Shown here: piece by piece, positions 17,280-26,142 of the stretch | Layout: every line of letters starts with the position of its first letter | Numbering within the stretch: position 1 is the stretch's first letter | From: Caldilineaceae bacterium | Lineage (GTDB): Bacteria > Chloroflexota > Anaerolineae > Caldilineales > Caldilineaceae | Length of the DNA stretch: 64,000 nt | Direction of reading: 5' to 3' | Assembly (NCBI GenBank): GCA_019637645.1 | Contig: JAHBVH010000023.1 | Coordinates: forward strand, 1-64,000 | Notes under the pieces: model-generated | What the model was told of the DNA's origin: nothing | Seen by the model: only the letters and a program-made list of their open reading frames with translations | The model's database searches: none | Made by a program: the position numbers and the translations under genes

Positions 17280-18104
17280 CTAGGCCGTATAATCTTCCGA
17301 ATCTTCGGGTTCAATCACCTCAAAACCAGCTGCCCGCAGGGCCTCGGCGCGACGGCTATGGATCGCGCCTGCAACCAAGAGAAACCGCGCCGGGGTAATG
17401 CCTGTTTCGTCAATGTAGAGTTGGCGCTTGCGCTGGAGCCGCTCTAGAATGTTGGGCCCCACACTTGCGCTCAGCTCAATCAGAATATGTTCCCCATGAA
17501 TGATCACGCAATCAAACTGTTCGCCCCGAATGTGCCGCTCTTGAATCTGCGCACCAAATGATTTTTCGAGCAATTCGCGCATGGTCTGGCGAAAAACCTT
17601 TTCATTACGAATACCCCATCGTGCGCCCAAACGATCAATGGCTCGGTGCACTTGGTCGAAGCCCGTTCGCATCTCGGTTTCCAGCTTATCGAGTCGTTGG
17701 TCAACCCCTTCAAAGCGCTGGTCAACCTGCCCAAAGCGCTGGTCAACCTGCTCAAAGCGCTGATCAATCTGCTCAAAGCGCTGATCAATCTGCTCAAAGC
17801 GCTGATCAATCTGCTCAAAGCGCTGGTCAACCTGCTCAAAGCGCTGGTCAACCTGCTCAAAGTGCTGGTCAACCTGCTTAAAGTGCTGGTCAACTAGGCG
17901 AAATTGTTGTTGCGTTTCACGTCGGTGCTCTTGTAACTCATCCAACATGCGTGCAAACTCATCGCGTCTTGGAAATTTTTCGGCCAACATGCCTTCGATC
18001 AAGGTCGCGAACTGCGGATCGCGCGCCAATACTTGTGGCAGACGCTTTAAAATATAGGCTTCAATCTCCTCTAACATTTCGGGGGTTAACATATTCTCTT
18101 CCAT
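17280..18104 (-). CDS. Coiled-coil protein with PD-(D/E)XK nuclease-like C-terminus (DUF3782-like)
   Basis: A 274-aa protein of the type common in cyanobacteria and Chloroflexota. The N-terminal ~65 residues are helical (LPQVLARDPQFATLIEGM). Residues ~75-140 form a long coiled coil of about ten near-identical heptads, QRFEQVD or QRFEQID. The C-terminal ~110 residues have the nuclease-fold pattern RNEKVFRQTMRELLEKSF, then QFDCVIIHGEHILIELSAS. In that last motif the lysine expected after the acidic residue is serine (IELS), so cleavage activity is doubtful. The function is unknown. The ATG at 18104 has only a weak ribosome-binding site. Confidence 0.82.
   Translation of the reverse strand: MEENMLTPEMLEEIEAYILKRLPQVLARDPQFATLIEGMLAEKFPRRDEFARMLDELQEHRRETQQQFRLVDQHFKQVDQHFEQVDQRFEQVDQRFEQIDQRFEQIDQRFEQIDQRFEQVDQRFGQVDQRFEGVDQRLDKLETEMRTGFDQVHRAIDRLGARWGIRNEKVFRQTMRELLEKSFGAQIQERHIRGEQFDCVIIHGEHILIELSASVGPNILERLQRKRQLYIDETGITPARFLLVAGAIHSRRAEALRAAGFEVIEPEDSEDYTA
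17698..17895. repeat. 21-bp in-frame tandem repeat coding for coiled-coil heptads
   Basis: About nine copies of a 21-bp unit (GGTCAACCTGCTCAAAGCGC plus T, with GATCAATCTG variants) encode one heptad each. The GATCAATCTG subgroup is three consecutive copies, showing local duplication. Open frames on the opposite strand here are shadows of the repeat. Confidence 0.95.
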
Positions 18105-18203
18105 AGTCTTTCTTATTCGACAATCAGCATTTCACGCTTTGGTCGCTGGCCCCGATTATAGCAAAAAATAAGCTACTCAACAATATCCCTGGTGCTCTTC
18201 CGG

Positions 18204-18632
18204 TTAGCTCTTGCGATCCAAGACGGCGACCGTCAGCCGTGAGACACAGATGAGCCGCTCTTGCTCGTCATGGATCTGGGTTTGCCAGATCTGGGTAGAG
18301 CCCCCAATATGGATAGGCCGGACGGTGCCAAAGACAAAGCCAGTCCGTGCCGCGCGCACATGGTTGGCATTAATTTCCAACCCAACGCACAGCTTAACTT
18401 GGCTATCGACACAAAGCATGGCCGCGACACTGCCTAAGGTTTCAGCTAGGACCACCGATGCGCCACCGTGTAACAGGCCAAAGGGCTGTACGGTACGCCG
18501 GTCAACGGGCATCTTGGCGGTGAGAAAATCCGCGCCAATCGTAGTAAATTCAATGGCTAGATGCCCGATGAGGGTCTCTTTGGCAAGGGCATTGAGCGCG
18601 TCCAAGGTTGGTTCTGCAAACCAGAGCGACAT
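18204..18632 (-). CDS. menI: 1,4-dihydroxy-2-naphthoyl-CoA thioesterase (hotdog, YdiI-like)
   Basis: The 142-aa hotdog-fold protein closely resembles E. coli YdiI/MenI: FGLLHGGASVVLAETLGS with His55 and catalytic Glu64, then LCVGLEINANHVRAAR and the C-terminal SRLTVAVLD. It would release 1,4-dihydroxy-2-naphthoate from its CoA ester, the step between MenB and prenylation by MenA. The ATG at 18630-18632 follows AGGAAGAAG and lies 10 bp after the menH stop codon. It is the last gene of the men operon, which strongly supports this assignment over a general PaaI-type thioesterase. Confidence 0.9.
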   Translation of the reverse strand: MSLWFAEPTLDALNALAKETLIGHLAIEFTTIGADFLTAKMPVDRRTVQPFGLLHGGASVVLAETLGSVAAMLCVDSQVKLCVGLEINANHVRAARTGFVFGTVRPIHIGGSTQIWQTQIHDEQERLICVSRLTVAVLDRKS

Positions 18633-18642
18633 AAGCTTCTTC

Positions 18643-19518
18643 CTATATTCGATACGGGTAAGATGTTGCCACCGCGTCGGTGCGGGCGGTGGCGTGTAAA
18701 AAGCGCAAAACTTGTGCTTGAAAAGCCTGGGGTTGCTCCAGGTGAAGGGTATGACCGGCCTCTGGCACAATGGCAACCGTAGCATGGGGGAGCCGTTGCG
18801 CCATTTGGGTAGCAATGGCCTTGAACTTGAGATCGAGCGCACCGGCGAGGAGCAGCGTTGGCATGGGTGCCGTGGCGAGTTGTGACCAAAGGGATGGTTG
18901 GACACCCGTGCCCATCCCGCGCAGACTGTTGGCGAGCCCCTGGGGCTGGTTGCACAGCCGTTGGTCATGCAGGCGCTGTTGGATGGTCACCGGCAGGGCG
19001 CGCTGTGTGGCAAAGAGGGGCAGCGCTTCCCACCGCTCGACAAAAGCCGCCATCCCCTGTGTTTCAATGGCGGTGGCTAATGCTTCATCGCCGCGGATGC
19101 GTTCCTGCTGGGCAACAGGGTCGGCAAGCCCCGGCGAGGCACTTTCCAAGATCAAGCTGCGGATGCGCTCAGGATAGGTCAGGGCCAGATAGAGCGCCAG
19201 CCGCCCTCCCATAGAATAGCCCAAAAGATGGATTGGACCGGGGGCAACGAGGGTGAGGATCGCCATCAGATCGTCGGCGCTGGCGGCCATGCTGTAGCGG
19301 GCTGGCTCAGCGGGCGCGTCGGTTTGGCCATGCCCCAGTAGGTCGATGGCAATGGTTCGATACGCCGTAGCGAAGAGCGGCAGATGATCGGCCCAGCTTT
19401 CGCTACTTCCCGTAAAGCCATGTAACAGGACCAGTGTGGACGCCGCTTGCCCGCTGGTTGGGGGGGCGTCTCTGTTCGTATAGAAATACTTGACCCCATT
19501 AACCGTAATTGTTGGCAT
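18643..19518 (-). CDS. menH: 2-succinyl-6-hydroxy-2,4-cyclohexadiene-1-carboxylate synthase
   Basis: The 291-aa alpha/beta hydrolase has the MenH pattern: LLHGFTGSSESW near residues 31-42, the nucleophile Ser102 in LLGYSMGGRLALY, Asp229 in AGALDLKF and His256 in PEAGHTLHLEQP. MenH removes pyruvate from the MenD product to give SHCHC. Its ATG overlaps the menE stop codon by one base (TAATG), a sign of translational coupling. The C-terminal ~15 residues after the fold extend beyond the usual family length. Confidence 0.94.
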   Translation of the reverse strand: MPTITVNGVKYFYTNRDAPPTSGQAASTLVLLHGFTGSSESWADHLPLFATAYRTIAIDLLGHGQTDAPAEPARYSMAASADDLMAILTLVAPGPIHLLGYSMGGRLALYLALTYPERIRSLILESASPGLADPVAQQERIRGDEALATAIETQGMAAFVERWEALPLFATQRALPVTIQQRLHDQRLCNQPQGLANSLRGMGTGVQPSLWSQLATAPMPTLLLAGALDLKFKAIATQMAQRLPHATVAIVPEAGHTLHLEQPQAFQAQVLRFLHATARTDAVATSYPYRI

Positions 19519-21023
19519 TATCTACCTTCTGCTAGCATCGGCTGCTGGGCCTGAAGATCCGCGAGTTGCGCCACGACGGCGCGCCGTTCCACCTTGCCCG
19601 AGGCGGTCTGCGGCAGGGCCTCGGTAAAGGCGATCAGCCGCGGCTGTTTGTAACCAGCCAAGCGCTGCCGACTAAATGCGCTTAACTCGACTACCGTCAC
19701 TTGGGCTTGGGGGAAGCAGACCACCAAAGCGGCCACCCGTTGCCCCCATTCTGCATCGGGCAGGCCCACGACACAAACATCCGCTACCGCGGGATGTTGG
19801 CGCAAGACTGCTTCTACTTCCGCCGGGTATACATTTTCCCCGCCACTGATGATCAGATCGCTGCGCCGTTGCACCAGCCAGAGATCGCCTTCTTCATCGA
19901 GGAAACCAATATCGCCGGTAAACAGTTCCCCATGGCGGAGCGTCTTGGCCGTCGCGACAGGGTTCTGGTAATAGCCACTCATCACCGTCGGCCCACTCAC
20001 CACGACTTCGCCTCTTTCACCCGGTGGCAACGAAGCGCCCGTTTCATCGGCGATCCGCACAGTGGTGAACATGAGTGGGTGACCCACGCTCCCTGGCTTG
20101 CGCAGTGCATCGGGCGGCGCAAGGGTCGCGACTTGCGAGGCGGCTTCCGTCAGGCCATAGGTGGTGGTGACGGGCGCGCCGCTTGCCGCGCTAGCCGCTA
20201 ACAACTCCGGCGTAGCCGCGGCACCCCCCAGCAGAATATGGCGCAAGGTGGCTGGCCAAGGTTGATCCTGGCGTTGGGCCAACAACCGCGTGAGCATGGT
20301 CGGCACCAACGAGGTGAGGGTGATGGCGTCTGCTTCCAGGCTGGCATTGAACGCTTCCAACGCAAAGCGTTCATGGAGCACAATCGCCGTGCCATAGAGA
20401 CAGGAACGGAAGACAACCGCTAGCCCGCCCACATGGTAGAGGGGCAGACAACTCAACCAACGATCTTGGGGCAACAACCCGAGCCGATAAGCCGACGCAT
20501 TCGCGCCCCAAAAATGATTGGCAAAGGTCAGCACCGCGCCTTTGGGCTGGCCTGTCGTCCCCGAGGTAAAGACAATGGCTTGGGGTGCATCCAAGCGAAA
20601 CTGCGTTTGGCATCCACTGGTGTGTCGCTCGCCCGCCCACTGCAAGGCCGCCTCATCGACCGTCTTGCTAACGCGCTCTGTGGCGAGTTGCGCGGCAACG
20701 TTGGCTGTCGCCGCGCCATAGATGAGCAGGCGACAGTGGCTTTGGGTCACCTGCCACCCTAGCTCAGCGACGGTCAACCGCGTATTCAATGGCACCAATA
20801 CAAGCCCTAACCGCGCCAAGGCATGGATCAAGCCAACATAGGCCAGCCCATTGGGTAACAGCACCGCCACCTGCTCTCCTGGTCGGACCCCAGCGTGGAG
20901 TAGACCGGCGCAGTACTTCTCCACCAGTTGACCCAACTCACCATAGCTCCACTGCTGTTCACCAATGATCAGTGCTATTTTCCGCGGCGTCGCCTGCACC
21001 CGCGCCCCAAGCCAATCTTGCAT
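19518..21023 (-). CDS. menE: o-Succinylbenzoate-CoA ligase
   Basis: The 501-aa acyl-adenylating enzyme activates o-succinylbenzoate as its CoA thioester. It has the P-loop VFTSGTTGQPKGAVL near residues 151-165, the YGLTEAASQVATL motif, GDIGFLDEEGDLWLVQRRSD and the hinge ISGGENVYPAEVEAVL, with the catalytic lysine in QTASGKVERR close to the C-terminus. ACGGAG precedes the ATG. It follows menB by 114 bp of repeat-rich spacer and couples to menH. Operon position supports MenE over other acyl-CoA ligases. Confidence 0.95.
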   Translation of the reverse strand: MQDWLGARVQATPRKIALIIGEQQWSYGELGQLVEKYCAGLLHAGVRPGEQVAVLLPNGLAYVGLIHALARLGLVLVPLNTRLTVAELGWQVTQSHCRLLIYGAATANVAAQLATERVSKTVDEAALQWAGERHTSGCQTQFRLDAPQAIVFTSGTTGQPKGAVLTFANHFWGANASAYRLGLLPQDRWLSCLPLYHVGGLAVVFRSCLYGTAIVLHERFALEAFNASLEADAITLTSLVPTMLTRLLAQRQDQPWPATLRHILLGGAAATPELLAASAASGAPVTTTYGLTEAASQVATLAPPDALRKPGSVGHPLMFTTVRIADETGASLPPGERGEVVVSGPTVMSGYYQNPVATAKTLRHGELFTGDIGFLDEEGDLWLVQRRSDLIISGGENVYPAEVEAVLRQHPAVADVCVVGLPDAEWGQRVAALVVCFPQAQVTVVELSAFSRQRLAGYKQPRLIAFTEALPQTASGKVERRAVVAQLADLQAQQPMLAEGR

Positions 21024-21036
21024 CGAATACTCCGTT

Positions 21037-21130
21037 CATGGGAGAGAAGGCAGAAGGCAGAATCTGACCTATGTCATTGGTCATTGGTCATTGGTCATTT
21101 GACCTCTGTCCACTGACCTCTGTCCACTGA
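21037..21130. repeat. Composite simple repeat between menB and menE
   Basis: The spacer holds AGAAGGCAGAATCTGACCT, three copies of the 7-mer TTGGTCA (21077-21097 region) and two and a half copies of a 14-mer CCTCTGTCCACTGA. The CAGAATCTGACCT segment is shared with the repeat at 60064-60157. It lies within the leftward men operon, in the leader of menE. Confidence 0.85.
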
Positions 21131-21137
21131 CCTCTGC

Positions 21138-21986
21138 TCACGGTCGCCAGGGGTAGCGCCGGAAGTCGGGTTGGCGTTTTTCGACAAAGGCGTTGCGCCC
21201 TTCCGAGCCTTCTTCGGTCATGTAGAAGAGCATGGTGGCGTCACCTGCCAAGGATTGTAAGCCCAGTTGGCCGTCACAGTCGGCATTGAGACCGGCTTTG
21301 AGGAAGCGAATGGCAATCGGGCTTTTCGCCAAAATTTCCTGTGCCCAAAGCACCCCTTCGGCTTCTAATTCGTCAACGGGTACTACTTTGTTGACCAGCC
21401 CCATGTCGAGTGCCTCTTGGGCATTGTATTGGCGGCAGAGATACCAAATTTCGCGGGCCTTTTTCTGGCCTACAATGCGCGCTAAGTAGTTCGAGCCTAG
21501 CCCCGCGTCGAAGCTGCCGACAATCGGGCCGGTTTGCCCAAAGACGGCATTGTGGGCTGCAATCGTCAGATCACAGATGACGTGGAGGACATGGCCGCCG
21601 CCAATGGCATAACCGGCCACCAGCGCGATCACCGGTTTGGGGATGGTGCGGATAATGCGCTGTAATTCCAACACATTGAGGCGCGCCATTCCTTTGTCGT
21701 CGATATAACCGGCATGGCCGCGCACCTTTTGGTCGCCACCAGCGCAGAACGAATAGACGCCATCTTTGGGCGAGGGGCCATTGCCGGTCAGCAGCACGAC
21801 GCCAATGTCATCATCCATCCAGACATCGCGGAAGGCTTCGATCATCTGGTCGATGGTTTGGGGCCGAAAGGCGTTGCGCACTTCGGGGCGGTTAAAGGCA
21901 ATGCGTGCCATGCCGTCGGCTTTGTGATAGGTAATGTCCGAATATTCTTTGACCTGTTGCCAGGCAATCTCTGTAGTTTCAGTCAT
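21138..21986 (-). CDS. menB: 1,4-dihydroxy-2-naphthoyl-CoA synthase
   Basis: The 282-aa crotonase-family enzyme closes the second ring of the naphthoquinone. It has [12 protein letters not shown] near residues 31-42, [12 protein letters not shown] near 89-100, the oxyanion segment [18 protein letters not shown] and [17 protein letters not shown], followed by [19 protein letters not shown]. Glycine in QTGP is the pattern of the bicarbonate-dependent MenB type. AAAGGA precedes the ATG. The gene lies 124 bp downstream of menD, enough room for its own promoter. Confidence 0.96.
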   Translation of the reverse strand: MTETTEIAWQQVKEYSDITYHKADGMARIAFNRPEVRNAFRPQTIDQMIEAFRDVWMDDDIGVVLLTGNGPSPKDGVYSFCAGGDQKVRGHAGYIDDKGMARLNVLELQRIIRTIPKPVIALVAGYAIGGGHVLHVICDLTIAAHNAVFGQTGPIVGSFDAGLGSNYLARIVGQKKAREIWYLCRQYNAQEALDMGLVNKVVPVDELEAEGVLWAQEILAKSPIAIRFLKAGLNADCDGQLGLQSLAGDATMLFYMTEEGSEGRNAFVEKRQPDFRRYPWRP

Positions 21987-22110
21987 GGTTGGTCCTTTTT
22001 CTAGATGAGTGTTATTTCTGGACGAGTGTGAATGATATACTTCGTGATCGCGTGACGCTAACCATCGAAAAAAGGGAACCGTTCACGCTCCTGCAAGCTT
22101 TATCAATGTC

Positions 22111-23874
22111 TTAGCGCGGCCTTTGGCTGGTCTGTAACAGTTGCTGCGTCAGGGCTTGCTGTTGGTCATAGTCGGCTGCGCCATCGGTCTGAACTTCCAG
22201 CAGGGTTGGCGTCTGGCCGTCGAGGCTTTGTTGCAAGGCTGCCCGGAAAGTTTCTGGATCGCTGGCCCGCAAATGATGCAGCCCATAGAGTTGGGCCACA
22301 TGGCTAAAATCGAGATCGTGCGGTGTGAGAAAAAAAGGCGTAAATTCTGGCTCAAACTTGGCAATGGGCAGGCGACGAAAGATGCTGCCGCCGTTGTTGT
22401 TGAGCAACACAATGGTGACATTGGTCAGGCCCTGTTGCTTGATCGCCAGCAGCCCATTCATGTCATGATAAAACGCAACATCGCCGGTGAGTAAGACCAG
22501 TGGCGCGTTGCTTGTCGCCGCAATGCCCAACGCGGTCGAGGTGACCCCGTCAATGCCGCTGGCTCCCCGATTGCCATAGACCGTTAGCGCCCTGGCCGTG
22601 GGCGTACCCAATTGATCCAAATGCCGCACTGGTAGGCTGTTGCCAATCATCAGCCTAGCCCCGGCTGGCAGCGCCGCCACCACCGCCGCGACCACCGCAC
22701 CGTCGAAGAAATGTTCCTGACAATAGGCATGGCTCACCTGCTGGCAAGTTGCTTCTGTGCCTTGAATGGCCTCTGCCCAAGCCGACAAGGGGCGCGGCGC
22801 AAGCTCTGCCGTCACCTGTGCGCAGACGGTTGCCGGATCGGCCTGTAAGAAATAGGTGACTAGATGGCTATCATCGGCCCAAACGCCATTCTCGCGAATG
22901 TGGATCAAGTGGGCTGGGTCGCTATTACTGAGATAGCTATTGATCCATTTTCCGGTTGGCACGGCACCAAAGCGGATGACCACATCGGGCCGCTCCCACG
23001 GTGCCTGGCCGCCTTGCAAGTAGCTCTCATAGCCGCCCAAGACCAAGCCACTGGTCACGGCTGGGCCAAAGCGTATACCAGAGAGCGGATCAGCGATCAG
23101 CGGGTAGCCACTCGCCTGGGCGAACGCGGCAACTTGCGCTGGGAACGCGCCACCAGGGCAGCCTGGGCCACAGACAATCAGCCCGCGCTCGGATTGGTTG
23201 ATGATGGTCGCCAGTGCCGCCACTTGTTGGGGCATTGGTGCCACCACGCCGCGTTCAATCCGCACCGTTGGCTGCACCAAGATCGGGGCGGCGGGCAGTG
23301 GTGGTGTGGCCGGTTCCAGCGGTTGGCGAAAGGGAAAATTGAGATGCACCGGTCCTTTGACCACGCCATCGGCCATCCCATAGGCGCGGCTAGCCAAGGT
23401 TTTGAGCGCGCGGATCGTCAAGGCCGGTGCGTTGGCCTGGGGAACGGACAAGTCAAAGGACCAAAGCACATGATCGCCATACATTTTGACTTGGTCAATG
23501 GTCTGGTTGGCACCACTATAACGCACCTCATGAGGGCGATCCGCGGTTAGGATCAAGAGCGGCACCTGGGATTGGTACGCCTCAATGATCGCCGCATGGA
23601 ACTCAGCCGCAGCCGTACCCGAGGTGCAGACCAGCGCAACGGGACGGTTGGTGGCTAAGGCCAGGCCAAGGGCAAAAAAGGCGGCGCTGCGTTCGTCCAA
23701 GAGCAGATAACTTTTGATCGCGGGCTGGCGGGCAAAGGCCAGGGTTAGGGGCGTGGAGCGCGACCCCGGCGCAATACAAACCGCAGGCAGGCCACAAGCG
23801 GCCAACTCACTGACAAAGAGATCCGCCCATTGCAGATTGGGATTGACAGAAGTGGTCATAAATGGTTCACTCAT
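22111..23874 (-). CDS. menD: 2-succinyl-5-enolpyruvyl-6-hydroxy-3-cyclohexene-1-carboxylate synthase
   Basis: The 587-aa thiamine-diphosphate enzyme joins 2-oxoglutarate to isochorismate. The N-terminus has CIAPGSRSTPLTLA and LLDERSAAFFALGLA, and the C-terminal cofactor domain has GNRGASGIDGVTSTALG and LTGDVAFYHDMNGLL with VLLNNNGGSIF. The length is typical. It starts 15 bp after the menF stop codon. ATG 23874 is used; ATG 23859 is an alternative and neither has a clear ribosome-binding site, which fits coupling to menF. Confidence 0.96.
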   Translation of the reverse strand: MSEPFMTTSVNPNLQWADLFVSELAACGLPAVCIAPGSRSTPLTLAFARQPAIKSYLLLDERSAAFFALGLALATNRPVALVCTSGTAAAEFHAAIIEAYQSQVPLLILTADRPHEVRYSGANQTIDQVKMYGDHVLWSFDLSVPQANAPALTIRALKTLASRAYGMADGVVKGPVHLNFPFRQPLEPATPPLPAAPILVQPTVRIERGVVAPMPQQVAALATIINQSERGLIVCGPGCPGGAFPAQVAAFAQASGYPLIADPLSGIRFGPAVTSGLVLGGYESYLQGGQAPWERPDVVIRFGAVPTGKWINSYLSNSDPAHLIHIRENGVWADDSHLVTYFLQADPATVCAQVTAELAPRPLSAWAEAIQGTEATCQQVSHAYCQEHFFDGAVVAAVVAALPAGARLMIGNSLPVRHLDQLGTPTARALTVYGNRGASGIDGVTSTALGIAATSNAPLVLLTGDVAFYHDMNGLLAIKQQGLTNVTIVLLNNNGGSIFRRLPIAKFEPEFTPFFLTPHDLDFSHVAQLYGLHHLRASDPETFRAALQQSLDGQTPTLLEVQTDGAADYDQQQALTQQLLQTSQRPR

Positions 23875-23889
23875 TCTACAGGATGCCCA

Positions 23890-25290
23890 TTATATAATGC
23901 CCAACGCTTCTTGAATTGGGCGAAATTTCCAGCCAGTCTCTTCCCATTCTTTCTGGGGTTCCGACTCGGCCACAATGCCAGCGCCTGCATAGAGCCAAGC
24001 GCGTTGCCGTTGCGCCACCGCCGAGCGAATGGCGACGCCAAAGGTGCCATCTAAGTTGTGATCGATCCAGCCGACTGGCGCGGCATACCACCCCCGTGGC
24101 ACGGTTTCGGCGGCGCTGATAAAGGCAAGGGCTCCTTCACGCGGGGAACCACCCAACGCCGGCGTGGGGTGCAAGATTTCCACCAAGGATAAGACACCTG
24201 CTTCTTGACCCAGCGTCCCTTGAATCGGTGTATAGAGATGCTGGATATTGCTGAGTTGGTAGAGCATCGGGCGATCAGGAATCATCAACTCATCCACCAG
24301 CGGCTCCAGGCGTTGCCGGACCGCGGCCACGACCAACGCGTGTTCGTGCCGGTCTTTGCTGGATGCCAAGAGCGCTTGGCCTAGGCGTTCATCCTCGGCA
24401 GGCGTAGCCCCCCGTTGAATCGAACCCGCCAATCCCATGGTCGTAAAGTGGCGACCATGGGTGGCAATGAGCAACTCGGGCGTCGCCCCGAAAAAGGCAT
24501 GATGGGGCTGCGGCTCAAAGAGAAAGGTATAACACTCGGCATAACGCCGCTGCAAATAAGCTAACGCACCCTCGAGATCGACGAGATCGGGCAACTGCAC
24601 TTCGCAAACCCGCGCCAACACCACTTTTTGCAGCGTACCTCGCTGAAACGCCGCCTGTGCTTGGCCGATCATCGCGGCCCACGTCGGGTAGGGCATGGGA
24701 TAGGTTACCGTAGCGACATGGGCGGCGATGGCTGGGCGCGGCCCCTGCGCTGAGCGGGATTGGTGCTGGTGAAAGTCCAGCAACGTGTGATAACACTGTT
24801 GGAGCGCCTCACGGAGTTGTGGCTCGTTGGCCTCTGGATTTTCCTCCGGGGCCAGCAGCGCATTGATCGTCAGCCAACAGGCTTCGTCATGCTGCACGAG
24901 TTGATAATGGGGCAAAATGAAATGGGCAGGGTTAAAGCCCACCCAGGCCAGATCCGGGACAAAGTCCTCGCGGAAGGCAAAGCCGCCAAAGAGCCGCGGC
25001 GCGGCCAAGGGCTCGTCGCTGTGAAAGGTCACTGCGTGGGCAAAGAGCTCGCGGGCCTGCCGTTCAATGCCTTGGATGCGTGTCTCGCCCCAAGCCATGA
25101 GATCGGCGGCGATGCCCATGCCCGCAAAGGTGACACCGGTGCGCCCATCCTGCCAGTAGAAACGAGGGCGGCCTTGGGCATAGTGTAAAAAGGTGGCGGG
25201 GTCGATGCCCGGCGCGGGTTGACTATAGCTGACCAGCCGCCCTTGATTTTCTACCTGATATTCAATGAGTGGCCGCGGTCCCGTTGTCAT
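23890..25290 (-). CDS. menF: Isochorismate synthase
   Basis: The 466-aa chorismate-binding enzyme converts chorismate to isochorismate, the first committed step. It shows the family signatures LQKVVLARVCEVQ, FLFEPQPHHAFFGATPELLI, LAGSIQRGATPAEDE, LYQLSNIQHLYTPI, HPTPALGGSPREGAL and RGWYAAPVGWID. The ATG at 25290 (GAGGTGGAG upstream) is preferred over an ATG at 25308, which lacks a ribosome-binding site. The start lies 29 bp inside the 3' end of the TetR gene, so the two are translationally linked. Dedication to menaquinone rather than a siderophore follows from the operon. Confidence 0.95.
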   Translation of the reverse strand: MTTGPRPLIEYQVENQGRLVSYSQPAPGIDPATFLHYAQGRPRFYWQDGRTGVTFAGMGIAADLMAWGETRIQGIERQARELFAHAVTFHSDEPLAAPRLFGGFAFREDFVPDLAWVGFNPAHFILPHYQLVQHDEACWLTINALLAPEENPEANEPQLREALQQCYHTLLDFHQHQSRSAQGPRPAIAAHVATVTYPMPYPTWAAMIGQAQAAFQRGTLQKVVLARVCEVQLPDLVDLEGALAYLQRRYAECYTFLFEPQPHHAFFGATPELLIATHGRHFTTMGLAGSIQRGATPAEDERLGQALLASSKDRHEHALVVAAVRQRLEPLVDELMIPDRPMLYQLSNIQHLYTPIQGTLGQEAGVLSLVEILHPTPALGGSPREGALAFISAAETVPRGWYAAPVGWIDHNLDGTFGVAIRSAVAQRQRAWLYAGAGIVAESEPQKEWEETGWKFRPIQEALGII

Positions 25291-25936
25291 CGGCTCCACC
25301 TCGTGCATTCATGGCTACATTGTTTTCCACCCCATACCCCACACTTTGCAACAACAGGGGGACCAGCCCTTGCACAATGCGCTCGGAAGAAGGCTCGCCG
25401 GTGTAGACCCAGCGAATGACCAAGCTGTAAATGGCACCCATCCAGGCATGGGCCACCACCTCTGTATCAATCGGCGCAATCTCGCCCACTTCGACCGCTT
25501 CGGCCAGATAGGTGGCAATCAAGCTGGCAAAGCGATCATTCACGGCCAGCCGTTTCTGCTCAAAAGCGTTGCCCAGCCCCGATGCCTGGACCAAAAGTAC
25601 CTTGGCTTGACGGCGATAGCGCCCAAAGGTGGCTAAACAAGCTTCCAACGCGGCCTGCACTTTGGCCATGCCCCGCTCATGTTCCCGGATCGCCTCGGTG
25701 ATCCGCCGTTCGAGGAGGTTGGCAAATTGGTCAATTAAGGCCAGGAAAAGCTGCTCTTTGTTGGGAAAATAAAAATAGATCGAGCCCTTGGAAGTCTGCG
25801 ACTCGGAGACAATCTCATCCATGCGCGTGTCGTGGTAGCCTTTCCGCGCAAAGACATTGAGCGCCGCGTCCAAAATCCGACCAATGGTGCCCTCGCCTTG
25901 GGGGGGGAGCGATTTGCTCTCTTTCACGGCTGTCAT
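25262..25936 (-). CDS. TetR-family regulator heading the menaquinone operon
   Basis: The 224-aa protein begins with a TetR HTH: IGRILDAALNVFARKGYHDTR, then MDEIVSESQTSKGSIYFYFPNKEQLF near residues 35-65. The C-terminal ligand domain is helical and has no named family. The ATG at 25936 follows GGAGGGAAC at good spacing; the frame is open 108 bp further, but that part crosses the operator. It overlaps the start of menF, so it is very likely cotranscribed with the men genes. A 20-bp palindrome 36 bp upstream is the probable operator, suggesting autoregulation. The inducer is unknown. Confidence 0.92.
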   Translation of the reverse strand: MTAVKESKSLPPQGEGTIGRILDAALNVFARKGYHDTRMDEIVSESQTSKGSIYFYFPNKEQLFLALIDQFANLLERRITEAIREHERGMAKVQAALEACLATFGRYRRQAKVLLVQASGLGNAFEQKRLAVNDRFASLIATYLAEAVEVGEIAPIDTEVVAHAWMGAIYSLVIRWVYTGEPSSERIVQGLVPLLLQSVGYGVENNVAMNARGGADDNGTAATH

Positions 25937-25971
25937 GGGCCTACGTTCCCTCCGTCGCCATTCACAATTGC

Positions 25972-25991
25972 TAGACCGACCAGTCAGTCTA
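25972..25991 (-). promoter_or_regulatory. Palindromic TetR-type operator upstream of tetR-menF
   Basis: TAGACCGACCAGTCAGTCTA is an 18-of-20 palindrome of the GACCGAC/GTCAGTC kind bound by many TetR regulators. It lies between the tetR start codon and an AT-rich stretch (TTTTTTATCACACGATTAG on the coding strand), where the promoter is expected. Confidence 0.8.
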
Positions 25992-26101
25992 ATCGTGTGA
26001 TAAAAAAATAGAAACTCACAGCTATTAGCATACCACAAGTACAACGATTCTCTGTAGTTCTCTTCCCTTTGGCATAGGGCAAACGCGAGCCCTCGACAAG
26101 C

Positions 26102-26120
26102 AGCAGGGTTTAGCCCTGCT
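26102..26120 (+). terminator. Short GC hairpin between tetR and the GH2 gene
   Basis: AGCAGGG (26102-26108) pairs with CCCTGCT (26114-26120) around TTTAG, with TTTCTGG following. It lies in the divergent spacer, so it cannot end either neighbouring gene as annotated; it may be a leader hairpin or a repeat relic. The AGCCCTGCT half recurs in the hairpin after pgk. Confidence 0.5.
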
Positions 26121-26142
26121 TTCTGGTTATTCGGCGCATGAA

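Noticed and set aside
17558..17897. Open frames opposite the coiled-coil gene (QSAGQPAQSA and NLLKALVNLLKAL types)
   Set aside because: They are antisense shadows of the 21-bp repeat; the leftward frame has the conserved domains.
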